From NCBI RefSeq assembly GCF_013201665.1, contig NZ_CP053840.1:1302001-1366000 (forward strand): a stretch of DNA of 64,000 nt, in the 5' to 3' direction. The notes under the pieces are model-generated. The model made no database searches. It saw only the letters and a program-made list of their open reading frames with translations, and was not told the DNA's origin. Both the position numbers and the translations under genes were made by a program. Each line of letters opens with the position of its first letter. Position 1 is the stretch's first letter. Origin of the DNA: Arcobacter venerupis (GTDB taxonomy: Bacteria > Campylobacterota > Campylobacteria > Campylobacterales > Arcobacteraceae). Of the stretch, positions 35,559-44,086 are shown one piece after another.

Positions 35559-36599
35559 ATGGTTCAAGATACAATTTTTACAAAACAAAGAATGATAAAC
35601 CTAGCAATAATAATAACAGCTATTTGGTTTACTTGGTTTGCACAAAACTTTTTTGATGAATATACAGTTAGAATTATTAACAATGTTGCAATTTTTATTA
35701 TTTTAGCAGTTTCATATAACTTGATAAATGGTATAACTGGTCAGTTTTCCCTTGAACCAAATGGATTTGTTGCGATTGGTGCTTATGTTACAGCTATTTT
35801 ATTAGTTGATGCTGAGGGAATGCAATATCAATATTATATTGCAGATCCTTCTCCTTGGGTTTTAGCTTTACAATCAAATTTCTTTTGGGCTTTACTTTTC
35901 TCTGGGATAATCTCAGCTTTATTAGCTTTATCATTATCTTTTCCTGTATTTAGAGTAAGGGGGGATTATTTAGCAATTGTAACTTTAGGTTTTGGATTTA
36001 TTATTAGAGTTTTAGCAATAAACTCTCCTGAGATTACAAATGGTTCATTAGGTATTAATGACATTCCTGAATATTCAAATCTTTATTGGACAGGTGGAAT
36101 AGCAATATTTGCTGTAGTTGTTATTTTAAATATTATATATTCAAAATTCGGACGTGCTATGAAAGCTGTTCGAGATGATGAAGATGCAGCAACTGCTATG
36201 GGTATTAATACATTTAAAACAAAGACTTTAGCATTTACAACTTCAGCATTTTTTGAAGGTGTTGGAGGTGGTTTATTAGCAGCACTTCTTACATCAATTA
36301 GTCCTGATTTATTTACTTTCTTCTTAACATTTCAATTATTAATAATAATTGTTCTTGGTGGTCTTGGAAGTACAACAGGAGCTATTTTAGGAACTGTATT
36401 TGTAATGGCTGGTCTTGAGTGGATGAGATTCTTAGATGAACCTATGAATTTTATGGGTATTCATACAGAAGCAATGCCAGGTATGAGAATGGTTGTTTTC
36501 TCTTTAATCTTAATTATTGTAATGCTTTTTGCAAGAGAAGGTCTAATGGGTAAAAAAGAGTTAAAAGATTTATTTAAAAAGAAAAAGGCAAACAAATGA
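35559..36599 (+). CDS. livM: branched-chain amino acid ABC transporter permease LivM
   Basis: 346 residues with about ten hydrophobic helices. Family motifs include NLINGITGQFSLEPNGFVAIGAY, FRVRGDYLAIVTLGFGFIIR and GRAMKAVRDDEDAATAMGI (coupling region), then VLGGLGSTTGAILG. It pairs with LivH. It starts 2 nt after livH and overlaps livG by 4 nt. Confidence 0.92.
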   Translation: MVQDTIFTKQRMINLAIIITAIWFTWFAQNFFDEYTVRIINNVAIFIILAVSYNLINGITGQFSLEPNGFVAIGAYVTAILLVDAEGMQYQYYIADPSPWVLALQSNFFWALLFSGIISALLALSLSFPVFRVRGDYLAIVTLGFGFIIRVLAINSPEITNGSLGINDIPEYSNLYWTGGIAIFAVVVILNIIYSKFGRAMKAVRDDEDAATAMGINTFKTKTLAFTTSAFFEGVGGGLLAALLTSISPDLFTFFLTFQLLIIIVLGGLGSTTGAILGTVFVMAGLEWMRFLDEPMNFMGIHTEAMPGMRMVVFSLILIIVMLFAREGLMGKKELKDLFKKKKANK

Positions 36600-37363
36600 T
36601 TTTAGAAGTTTGCAATGTAACAAAAAAATTTGGTGGAGTAACTGCTATTAAAGATACTTCATTTCATGTAAAAGCAAAAGAAATTTATGGATTAATTGGT
36701 CCAAATGGTGCTGGGAAAACAACTATGTTTAATATCATTACTGGAAATTATGAACCAACAGAGGGTTCAATTAAATTTCATGGTCAAAAAATTGATGGTA
36801 TAAAACCTCATAAAATAGTTCATAGAGGAATAGCTAGAACATTTCAAAATATTAGATTATTTAAATCTATGACAGTTTTAGAAAATGTTTTAATAGGTTT
36901 TGATTATCAAGCAACATATTCATATTTTGAAGCAATATTTAGATTACCAAGATTTTTCAAAGAAGAAAAAAGAGTAAAACAAAGAGCTTTTGAAATTATG
37001 GAAGTATTAGGAATTGCAAAATATGCAGATGAACTTGCAACTTCTCTTTCTTATGGACAACAAAGAAAGGTTGAAATTGCACGTGCACTTGCTGCTAATC
37101 CTCAACTTTTATTATTAGATGAACCAGCAGCTGGAATGAATCCAAATGAAACACATGAGTTGGCAGAACTATTTTTCAAAATTAGAGATGAGTTTGATAT
37201 TACGATTTTATTGATTGAACATGATATGAAATTTGTAAATAAATTATGTGACAGAGTTATGGTTTTAGATTATGGAAAAACAATCTTTGAGGGTGATATC
37301 AAAGATGCAATTAAAGATGAAGAGGTTATAAAAGCCTACCTTGGAGATTTCAAACATGCTTAA
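36596..37363 (+). CDS. livG: branched-chain amino acid ABC transporter ATPase LivG
   Basis: 255 residues. Walker A GPNGAGKTT, signature LSYGQQRKVEIARAL, Walker B LLLLDEPAAGMNP and H-loop IEHDMKF are intact. The residues AAGMNP after Walker B are typical of LivG. The last codons overlap livF. Confidence 0.92.
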   Translation: MILEVCNVTKKFGGVTAIKDTSFHVKAKEIYGLIGPNGAGKTTMFNIITGNYEPTEGSIKFHGQKIDGIKPHKIVHRGIARTFQNIRLFKSMTVLENVLIGFDYQATYSYFEAIFRLPRFFKEEKRVKQRAFEIMEVLGIAKYADELATSLSYGQQRKVEIARALAANPQLLLLDEPAAGMNPNETHELAELFFKIRDEFDITILLIEHDMKFVNKLCDRVMVLDYGKTIFEGDIKDAIKDEEVIKAYLGDFKHA

Positions 37364-38051
37364 CGTAAAAAATTTAGAAGTATATTATGGACTTATTAAA
37401 GCTGTAAGAGGAGTTGATTTTGAGGTTAAAGAGGGACAAATTGTATCTTTGATTGGCTCAAATGGTGCGGGTAAAACATCAACTTTACAATCAATTGTAA
37501 ATGATGTTAAAAAAACTGGTCAAATTACTTTTATGAATAAAGATATTTCAACTATGAAAACCCATAAAATTATCCAAAGTGGAATAGCCTTAGTTCCAGA
37601 AGGAAGAAGATGTTTTCAAAACCTTACTATTGAAGAAAACCTTAGAATGGGTGCATTTAACAATGATGCTAAATATGAACAACTTCAAGAAGATATGTTA
37701 AAACTTTTCCCAAGACTTGTACAAAAAAGACATCAATTAGCAGGAACAATGAGTGGAGGAGAACAACAAATGTTAGCAATTGCTAGAGCATTAATGAGTT
37801 CTCCAAAGTTATTAATGCTTGATGAGCCATCACTTGGTCTTGCTCCTAAAATCATTGGTGAGCTATTTGAAACAATTTTAAGATTAAGAGAAGAAGGAAT
37901 TACTATTTTATTAGTAGAACAAAATGCCTTTGCAGCTTTAGAAATATCTGATTGGGCATATGTATTAGAAAATGGTGAAGTTGCATTAGAAGGTAAAGGC
38001 AGTGACTTAGTTCATTCTGATGATATTAGAGCTAAATATTTAGGTGCTTAA
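37356..38051 (+). CDS. livF: branched-chain amino acid ABC transporter ATPase LivF
   Basis: 231 residues from the ATG at 37356, which overlaps livG by 8 nt and has GGAG 9 nt upstream; a TTG at 37341 is less likely. Walker A GSNGAGKTS, GRRCFQNLTIEENL (LivF hallmark), signature MSGGEQQMLAIARALM, Walker B LLMLDEPSLGLAP. It is the last gene of livKHMGF. Confidence 0.92.
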   Translation: MLNVKNLEVYYGLIKAVRGVDFEVKEGQIVSLIGSNGAGKTSTLQSIVNDVKKTGQITFMNKDISTMKTHKIIQSGIALVPEGRRCFQNLTIEENLRMGAFNNDAKYEQLQEDMLKLFPRLVQKRHQLAGTMSGGEQQMLAIARALMSSPKLLMLDEPSLGLAPKIIGELFETILRLREEGITILLVEQNAFAALEISDWAYVLENGEVALEGKGSDLVHSDDIRAKYLGA

Positions 38052-38144
38052 TATTATTTAATCTTAATAAAATACTAAGATATTTCTTTTTATCATAAAA
38101 TGTGATATGATTTTCTTCTATAAGCTAGACTTAAAGGCTTTATA

Positions 38145-39479
38145 ATGAAAAAAATAACATTGGAGAAGTTACTTTATAAAAATTATTTGAGAACTTCTTT
38201 AGTATCAATATTTTTTATAGAACTATTTTTAGTATTTTTTTATTTTATAATTAATAAAAGTATGATAGATAAAAGTGCAAATTTTTTACTAAATGATGTA
38301 GAAAACTCAATCTCTTTAATCATAAAAAACCAAACCGAAACAATTAAAGAAGAAGCTCTAAACATAGATTTTATTAATCATTCTCTTAATCACTTTATTC
38401 AAATGAAACTTCCCTATGATGGTAAAATTTTAGTTATTGACAATTTAGGAAAAATACTATTTATTGATGAAAATATTAAAGATTCACTAAATATTGAATC
38501 TAATAAAATAAATATATTAGATAATAAAAGTACTAAAATAGTAAATTATTTCAAAGAAATAATAAAAGAAAAGAATCTTAATAGAATTGTAATAAGCAAT
38601 AAAAACTATCTTTTATTTTCAAAAAAAGTACCTGATAGTTCCATCTATATTGTGGTTCTTATTTCAGAACATAATATATTAAATGAAATCCAGAATTTAC
38701 AAGAATATTATGAAACATTGGGATATATAATAATATCTTCAGTTTTATTTTTTTATATATTATTCTTTTTTTACTTATCTTATAAAGCAAAAGAAGTTGT
38801 AAATAAAATAAATATACCTTTATTAGAAATAATTGAACTAACAAAAAATCTAGGAATAAAAAAAGATATAAAAAATCTTGAACCTTGTGGTATTTTTGAA
38901 GTTGATAGATTAGGAACTAATTTTAATAATATGATTATTGAATTAGATAATCGTACAAATAAACTAATTTTAGAAGAAACAAAAAGAACTTATCAAGAAA
39001 AACTAGCTAATACAGACCCCCTAACAGGTGCATATAATCGAAGATATTTAAATGAATTTTCATATGAATATTTAAAAATTGTAAAAAGAGAAAATAAAGA
39101 TTTATCTTTATTATTAGTTGATTTAGATGATTTTAAAATAATAAATGACACTTATGGCCATGAAATAGGTGATATTGTAATAAAAGAATTAGTTAAAATA
39201 TCAAAATTAAGTATCAGAGAAAGTGATTTGATTGTAAGATTTGGAGGAGATGAATTTATAATTTTATTACCCAATACAAATATCATAAATGCAAGATTAG
39301 TTGCTAATAAAATTTTAGATAAAATTAAAGAATATAATAGAATTAAAAAGTATAAATTTTCAATTAGCGTAGGAATATCTCATTATCAAGTAGGTGATAC
39401 ATCTATTGATAATTTAATTACTAGAGCTGATGAAGCTTTATATGAAGCAAAAAAAATAGGTAAAAGTTGTATTGTATAA
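38145..39479 (+). CDS. membrane diguanylate cyclase (GGDEF) with periplasmic sensor
   Basis: 444 residues. TM1 (~18-37), a ~155-residue periplasmic region (Cache-like, unassigned), TM2 (~197-217), a short HAMP-like linker and GGDEF domain from ~288 (DPLTGAYNRRYL). The active site GGDEF near residue 368 is intact, with RESD five residues before it matching the RxxD inhibitory site. No EAL domain. It makes c-di-GMP. AAAGG precedes the ATG by ~6 nt; single gene. Confidence 0.88.
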   Translation: MKKITLEKLLYKNYLRTSLVSIFFIELFLVFFYFIINKSMIDKSANFLLNDVENSISLIIKNQTETIKEEALNIDFINHSLNHFIQMKLPYDGKILVIDNLGKILFIDENIKDSLNIESNKINILDNKSTKIVNYFKEIIKEKNLNRIVISNKNYLLFSKKVPDSSIYIVVLISEHNILNEIQNLQEYYETLGYIIISSVLFFYILFFFYLSYKAKEVVNKINIPLLEIIELTKNLGIKKDIKNLEPCGIFEVDRLGTNFNNMIIELDNRTNKLILEETKRTYQEKLANTDPLTGAYNRRYLNEFSYEYLKIVKRENKDLSLLLVDLDDFKIINDTYGHEIGDIVIKELVKISKLSIRESDLIVRFGGDEFIILLPNTNIINARLVANKILDKIKEYNRIKKYKFSISVGISHYQVGDTSIDNLITRADEALYEAKKIGKSCIV

Positions 39480-39551
39480 AAACAATACTTGTTCATTTAT
39501 TGTTAACAAATTTTTACTAAAATAACAATATATACAAATAGGAAATATAAA

Positions 39552-39968
39552 ATGTTATTAATGAAATTACAAGCAAAAGAGAAATTTTCTTTTTTACAAT
39601 TAGCACACTATCTTGCAAGAATAGACAATAAATACGGAGAAAAAGAAGAAGAAATTATTCTAGAATATTGTACAGAGATGGGGATTGAGAATTTAGATTC
39701 TTTTGATTTCGATAACTTTAGTTTAGAAAAAATATTAAATGATTTTAAATCAGAATCAAGTAAACGAATAGTAATTTTAGAGTTAATGATTTTAATTCAT
39801 ATTGATCATAGTTTTAATATAAATGAAAAAATATTGATTCAAAAAATTTCAGATAGCTTCGGTATTGACATATCTGATGTAAATGATTATTCTCAATGGG
39901 GTAAATCTGTATCAATGTTGTACGAAGTTGCTAAAATATTTATAAATGAGAAAAAAATACAACAATAA
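39552..39968 (+). CDS. TerB-like helical protein
   Basis: 138 residues, entirely helical and acidic. The pattern of a pair of helices with acidic motifs (LAHYLARIDNKYGEKEEEIILEYC, LMILIHIDHSFNINEKILIQKI) is like the two-fold TerB fold, in which Asp/Glu residues bind metal. Role unknown. AGGAAA lies 7 nt before the ATG. Unrelated downstream genes follow after 48 nt. Confidence 0.45.
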   Translation: MLLMKLQAKEKFSFLQLAHYLARIDNKYGEKEEEIILEYCTEMGIENLDSFDFDNFSLEKILNDFKSESSKRIVILELMILIHIDHSFNINEKILIQKISDSFGIDISDVNDYSQWGKSVSMLYEVAKIFINEKKIQQ

Positions 39969-40003
39969 AAATAATTTCAATTCTAATAGTAGAATTTTTT
40001 AGG

Positions 40004-40009
40004 TAAAAT
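40004..40009 (+). promoter_or_regulatory. -10 box, leaderless promoter of the small coiled-coil gene
   Basis: TAAAAT, then 7 nt (ACTTACC) and the ATG at 40017. No ribosome site. It would drive the unit leading to priA. Confidence 0.45.
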
Positions 40010-40016
40010 ACTTACC

Positions 40017-40217
40017 ATGGAAATAATAGAAACATTAAACAATAAAATTGATAAATTAATTCACGATTATGATAAATTAAGATTAGAAAATCTAGCACTT
40101 CAACAAGAATTAGATTCTATGAAAAATGAGAATGATGAACTAATAAGAAATAATCAAGACATGTTTCTGAGAATCGATAGTACATTAACATTGATAAAGG
40201 CACGAAATAGTGAATAA
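40017..40217 (+). CDS. small coiled-coil protein (ZapB-like pattern)
   Basis: 66 residues forming a continuous coiled coil (NNKIDKLIHDYDKLRLENLAL and LDSMKNENDELIR heptads). Size and pattern recall ZapB-type division proteins, but such coils diverge freely and no function is assigned. It overlaps the next small ORF by 8 nt and heads a run of four coupled genes ending in priA. Confidence 0.5.
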   Translation: MEIIETLNNKIDKLIHDYDKLRLENLALQQELDSMKNENDELIRNNQDMFLRIDSTLTLIKARNSE

Positions 40218-40419
40218 AGAAGTAACTTTTCATATTAATAATATGGCATATACTATAAATGTTGATGAAAGTATTTATAAAGAACTTACAAAATATTTAA
40301 ATTTAGAAAAAAATAATGATACAAGAGATTTATTGGCCGCTTATATAAGATTATCTCAAGAGTACAATGTTTTCAAAAAAGATATTGAAGATATTACAAA
40401 TAAACTTTCAAGGTTTTAG
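40210..40419 (+). CDS. small conserved-looking protein, possibly ZapA-like
   Basis: 69 residues, start GTG at 40210 overlapping the previous stop by 8 nt. The N-terminal beta-like segment (KEVTFHINNMAYTINVDES) followed by one long helix resembles a shortened ZapA (division-ring protein), which would pair with the ZapB-like product upstream. This is only a fold impression. It ends 2 nt before the probable start of the pseudopilin. Confidence 0.45.
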   Translation: MNKEVTFHINNMAYTINVDESIYKELTKYLNLEKNNDTRDLLAAYIRLSQEYNVFKKDIEDITNKLSRF

Positions 40420-40421
40420 CA

Positions 40422-40853
40422 ATCAAAGGTTTTTCATTATTAGAGATTATAATTGTGATAGTTTTAATAGCTATCATTACATCTTTTGCAATTCCTAAAT
40501 TTACAAATCTTAACTATAAAACAAATATTACTAAACTTCAATCACAAGTTGCTTTAATTCAAAATGGAATAACAAAACAAATAAATAAAAATGTTTTACT
40601 TTCAAATACACAAGAGTTAGATAATTTAGATGAAGCAAAACAAAATTCAAGTAATGAAAAACTTTTTACAAAAGTAATAGATTTTTCAATAGTTTCAACA
40701 AATACAACAAAAAAAGAGTCTGGAATGTGGGCAAAACTATCAAATAAATCTTATACTTTTTATCTTTCAAGTGATAAAAATATCCTATTCTCTTTTGAAG
40801 ATAATAAATTCTTATGCACAAGTAGCCTTGAACTTTGTAGTGAGATTGAATAA
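40422..40853 (+). CDS. type II secretion/type IV pilin-like pseudopilin with probable AUC start
   Basis: The frame reads KGFSLLEIIIVIVLIAII from 40425, a textbook class III prepilin leader (cleavage after Gly, Phe+1, Glu+5) and hydrophobic helix. The only in-frame standard start is GTG at 40455, which would remove the leader and Glu+5. Between the in-frame stop at 40401 and the leader there is no ATG, GTG or TTG. ATC at 40422 lies 8 nt after AAGG (40410-40413) and gives the leader M-K-G, so an AUC start is proposed. The mature protein is ~140 residues with a cysteine pair near the C-terminus (CTSSLELC). The stop overlaps the priA start. Confidence 0.6.
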   Translation: MKGFSLLEIIIVIVLIAIITSFAIPKFTNLNYKTNITKLQSQVALIQNGITKQINKNVLLSNTQELDNLDEAKQNSSNEKLFTKVIDFSIVSTNTTKKESGMWAKLSNKSYTFYLSSDKNILFSFEDNKFLCTSSLELCSEIE

Positions 40854-42700
40854 TGTATTATTATGAATTAGCACTTTTAAAATCACCACTAAATAATCTA
40901 ACTTTTCAAAGTGAAAAAAAAATCACACTTGGAAAAAAAGTTTTAATAAAACTAAAACAAAGAAAAAATTTAGATGAAGCAGTAGTTATAAAAGAAGTTG
41001 AAAAACCAACTTTTAAATGCAGTGATATAGTTGAAATTACAAATGAATATTTCGATGAAAAAATGCAACAAATTGCTAGTTTTGTATCACAATATTATGT
41101 TTGTTCCCTTGGTGAAGCTTTGAGTGTTTACAGTCCCTTTGATGAAAATATAAATCCAATTTTTAATCAAGAACAGTTTGATAGTAAAATAGTTTTATCG
41201 AAACAACAAGAAAAAGCAAAAGAGTTTCTAAAAGACAAAAAACAAGCACTTTTATTTGCAGATACGGGAGCTGGTAAAACGGAAGTTTATATCAAAATAA
41301 TTGAAGAGCATTTAAATGCAAATAAACAAGCAATTTTATTAATGCCTGAAATTTCCCTAACTCCACAAATGCAAAAAAGATTAGAAAAAGTATTTGGGAA
41401 AAGTATCGCTATTTGGCACTCAAAGATTACTAAAAAGAAAAAAGAAGAGATTTTAAAAGGACTACAAGAAGGTAGTATTAGATTAATTGCAGGGGCTAGA
41501 TCAGCACTTTTCTTGCCATATTCAAATTTGGGTGTGATTGTAGTTGACGAAGAGCATGATGACTCTTATAAAAGTGATTCAAAACCTAGATTTCATACAA
41601 AAGATTTATCTATTTATATGGCTAAAAAATTTGACTTGCAGTTAGTTTTAGGAAGTGCAACAGTTTCTTCTAGTTCTTTTCATAAAATACCTTTTTTTAG
41701 ACTTGATGAAACTTATCACCAAACTAAGAAATATTATAGTTTTGAAGATAGTGAAGCAAATTTATCCCTAAAAGTTATAGATAAAATCACAAAAACTATA
41801 GCTGGTGGAAACCAAGTAATAGTATTTTTACCAACAAGGGCAAACTTTAAATACCAAATTTGCACAACTTGTGGAAAATCAGTTGAGTGTCCTTATTGTT
41901 CTGTTTCTATGAGTTTACATAAAAATGATTTAGCCTTAAAATGCCATTATTGTGGATATACACAACAAATTCCAGAATCATGTCCATCTTGTCATAATGG
42001 AATTATTCACAATCTTCGAGTTGGAACTGCACAAATTGAAGAGGAATTAAAAGAGTTATTCCCTCAAAAAGTTATAAAAAGATTTGACCGTGACCAAATA
42101 AAAACAAATAATCAATTAAAAACCATATTAAATGAGTTTAATAAAGGTGAAATTGATATTTTAGTTGGAACTCAAATGCTTTCAAAAGGGCATGATTATC
42201 ACAATGTTCGATTAGCTGTTGTTTTAGGAATAGATTCTATTTTAAATATGAATTCATATAAAGCCAGAGAAAAAGCTCTATCTTTACTTATTCAAATATC
42301 AGGACGAAGTGGGCGAAAAGGTGAGGGCGAAGTAATAATTCAAACAAAAAATGAAGATTTTTTTAATCATTATTTAAATGAGTCAAATTATAAAGAGTTT
42401 TTAGAAAGCGAATTAGAGTTTAGAAAAGAGCTTTATCCGCCATTTTTAAAGATGGCAAAAATCACTTTTTCCCATGCCAATGGAATTAAAATAAAAGATG
42501 AAATGGATTCTTATGTTCATGTTTTAAAAGTAAATAAAGATATTGAAGTTGTAGGATTTGGACAAAGCCCAATTTTTAAAATGGCAAATAAATATCGATA
42601 TGAAATCCTTGTTCGTTCAAACAATATAAAAGCACTTTTAAATGCACTTCATAGTATTCAAAGTCCAAATGCTTCAATAGATATGGACACAATTTACTAA
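40853..42700 (+). CDS. priA: primosomal replication restart helicase PriA
   Basis: 615 residues, shorter than E. coli PriA (732) mainly at the N-terminus. Walker A LFADTGAGKTEVY (~136-148), DEEH box VVDEEHDDSYK (~232), motif III GSATVSS, then a zinc module of paired cysteines (CTTCGKSVECPYC, CHYCG, CPSC, ~336-383) and motif VI region QISGRSGRKGEGEV. It restarts stalled replication forks by loading the replicative helicase. The ATG overlaps the pseudopilin stop by one base. Confidence 0.92.
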   Translation: MYYYELALLKSPLNNLTFQSEKKITLGKKVLIKLKQRKNLDEAVVIKEVEKPTFKCSDIVEITNEYFDEKMQQIASFVSQYYVCSLGEALSVYSPFDENINPIFNQEQFDSKIVLSKQQEKAKEFLKDKKQALLFADTGAGKTEVYIKIIEEHLNANKQAILLMPEISLTPQMQKRLEKVFGKSIAIWHSKITKKKKEEILKGLQEGSIRLIAGARSALFLPYSNLGVIVVDEEHDDSYKSDSKPRFHTKDLSIYMAKKFDLQLVLGSATVSSSSFHKIPFFRLDETYHQTKKYYSFEDSEANLSLKVIDKITKTIAGGNQVIVFLPTRANFKYQICTTCGKSVECPYCSVSMSLHKNDLALKCHYCGYTQQIPESCPSCHNGIIHNLRVGTAQIEEELKELFPQKVIKRFDRDQIKTNNQLKTILNEFNKGEIDILVGTQMLSKGHDYHNVRLAVVLGIDSILNMNSYKAREKALSLLIQISGRSGRKGEGEVIIQTKNEDFFNHYLNESNYKEFLESELEFRKELYPPFLKMAKITFSHANGIKIKDEMDSYVHVLKVNKDIEVVGFGQSPIFKMANKYRYEILVRSNNIKALLNALHSIQSPNASIDMDTIY

Positions 42701-42759
42701 ATTAACCTAAAATTAGTCTTCTTTGTAGTAAAATAAATCAAAAAATAATAGGAGATATA

Positions 42760-43947
42760 ATGGCTTATACAAAAGAAGAATTCAAACAATTAGTAGATGA
42801 TATACAATCACAATCTTGGTACAAAAATCCAATCGGGTTTGGTATTGCAAAAGTTGATAGAGGACAAATCAATAAAGATAAAATATTACAAGCAACTTTC
42901 CCTTTAATAAATTGGAATGAAAATTTTGGAAGTGCAGCAGTATTATTAAACGCTTTAAAAGTAGCTGGAGTTGATGTTGATACTTCAAAATCTGAGTTAG
43001 TAGCTAAAATCTCAGATGAGTTTTTAACTTCTTGTATTGAAGCTTTTAGACCATTTATCCCTGAAGCAAAAGGTGATGCACATAAAAATGTTCAAGTAAT
43101 TTCAACACTTGCTTCACTTCCAATAGATTCTGGATTAACAGGTGAAGATTATAGAGTTGTATTTATTTTTGAAGATGTTGCACCTGAATCAACAGAAGCT
43201 GTATATTTAAAATTATATGCACTTTCAACTGGAAAAGCTGCACTTAGAAGTTTAAACTTAACTGGTGCATTTGGTAAATTACACAACTGCGCTTGGGTTG
43301 GAAATCAACCAATTGAACTTGACTGGTTAAGAGCAAATGAAATCGTATTAAAACTTTCAGGAAAATACCCAACTATTGATATGGTTGATAAATTCCCAAG
43401 ATTCTTACAACACATTATCCCTGCTGATAACACAAGAATCTTAGAGACTTCAAAAGTTAGAATGGGAGCTCAATTAGCAGCTGGAACAACAGTTATGCCA
43501 GGAGCTGCTTATGTTAACTTTAATGCTGGAACTTTAGGGAGCGTTATGGTTGAGGGAAGAATTTCATCTTCAGCTGTTGTTGGAGCTGGATCTGATGTTG
43601 GTGGTGGAGCTTCAATTCTTGGAGTTCTTTCTGGAACTGACGGAGTTCCTGTTTCTATTGGAGAAAACACACTTTTAGGTGCAAATTCTTGTACTGGAAC
43701 TGCAATTGGTGATGGTTGTATTTTAGATGCTGGTGTTACAATCTTGCCAGGAACTAAAATCGCATTATCAGAAAAAGCTGTTGCTGCATTAAAAGAGATT
43801 AATCCAAATAAAGAGATTTCTACTGTTATGAAAGGAAGTGATTTCTTAGGAGTGAATGGAGTTCACTTTAGAGTTAACTCTTCAAATGGTCAAACAATCG
43901 CTATGAGAAGTACAAGAGAAGTTAAATTAAACGCTGATTTACACTAA
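42760..43947 (+). CDS. dapD: tetrahydrodipicolinate N-succinyltransferase DapD
   Basis: 395 residues, the long DapD type. N-terminal alpha/beta part (SWYKNPIGFGIAKVDRG) is followed by a left-handed beta-helix of hexapeptide repeats (MPGAAYVNFNAGTLGSVMVEGRISSSAVVG, split by loops) with GVSVIGVLSG-like GGASILGVLSGTDG and NSCTGTAIGDGCILDAGVTILPG. It succinylates tetrahydrodipicolinate in the lysine/diaminopimelate pathway. AGGAG lies 7 nt before the ATG; a terminator follows directly. Confidence 0.93.
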   Translation: MAYTKEEFKQLVDDIQSQSWYKNPIGFGIAKVDRGQINKDKILQATFPLINWNENFGSAAVLLNALKVAGVDVDTSKSELVAKISDEFLTSCIEAFRPFIPEAKGDAHKNVQVISTLASLPIDSGLTGEDYRVVFIFEDVAPESTEAVYLKLYALSTGKAALRSLNLTGAFGKLHNCAWVGNQPIELDWLRANEIVLKLSGKYPTIDMVDKFPRFLQHIIPADNTRILETSKVRMGAQLAAGTTVMPGAAYVNFNAGTLGSVMVEGRISSSAVVGAGSDVGGGASILGVLSGTDGVPVSIGENTLLGANSCTGTAIGDGCILDAGVTILPGTKIALSEKAVAALKEINPNKEISTVMKGSDFLGVNGVHFRVNSSNGQTIAMRSTREVKLNADLH

Positions 43948-43968
43948 TCTTTATATTTTATATGAATT

Positions 43969-44001
43969 AAAAGGTAAGAAGTTTTCTTCTTACCTTTTTT
44001 T
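43969..44001 (+). terminator. rho-independent-type terminator after dapD
   Basis: An 11-bp stem AAGGTAAGAAG / CTTCTTACCTT with a TTTT loop and a T-run; clear terminator. Confidence 0.8.
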
Positions 44002-44037
44002 ATTTAAACTCTAATCAACATATAACCACATATATCG

Positions 44038-44043
44038 TATAAT
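44038..44043 (+). promoter_or_regulatory. -10 box of ABC-F gene
   Basis: TATAAT in ATCGTATAATCCC, ~43 nt before the ATG; leader ~36 nt with ribosome site AGAGA. Confidence 0.5.
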
Positions 44044-44086
44044 CCCAACCTTAAACAAATACAAAACACAATAATAAAAGAGAAAC

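Noticed and set aside
40455-40853. GTG start of the pseudopilin
   Set aside because: It would cut the protein inside the hydrophobic helix and remove the prepilin leader that is encoded directly upstream.
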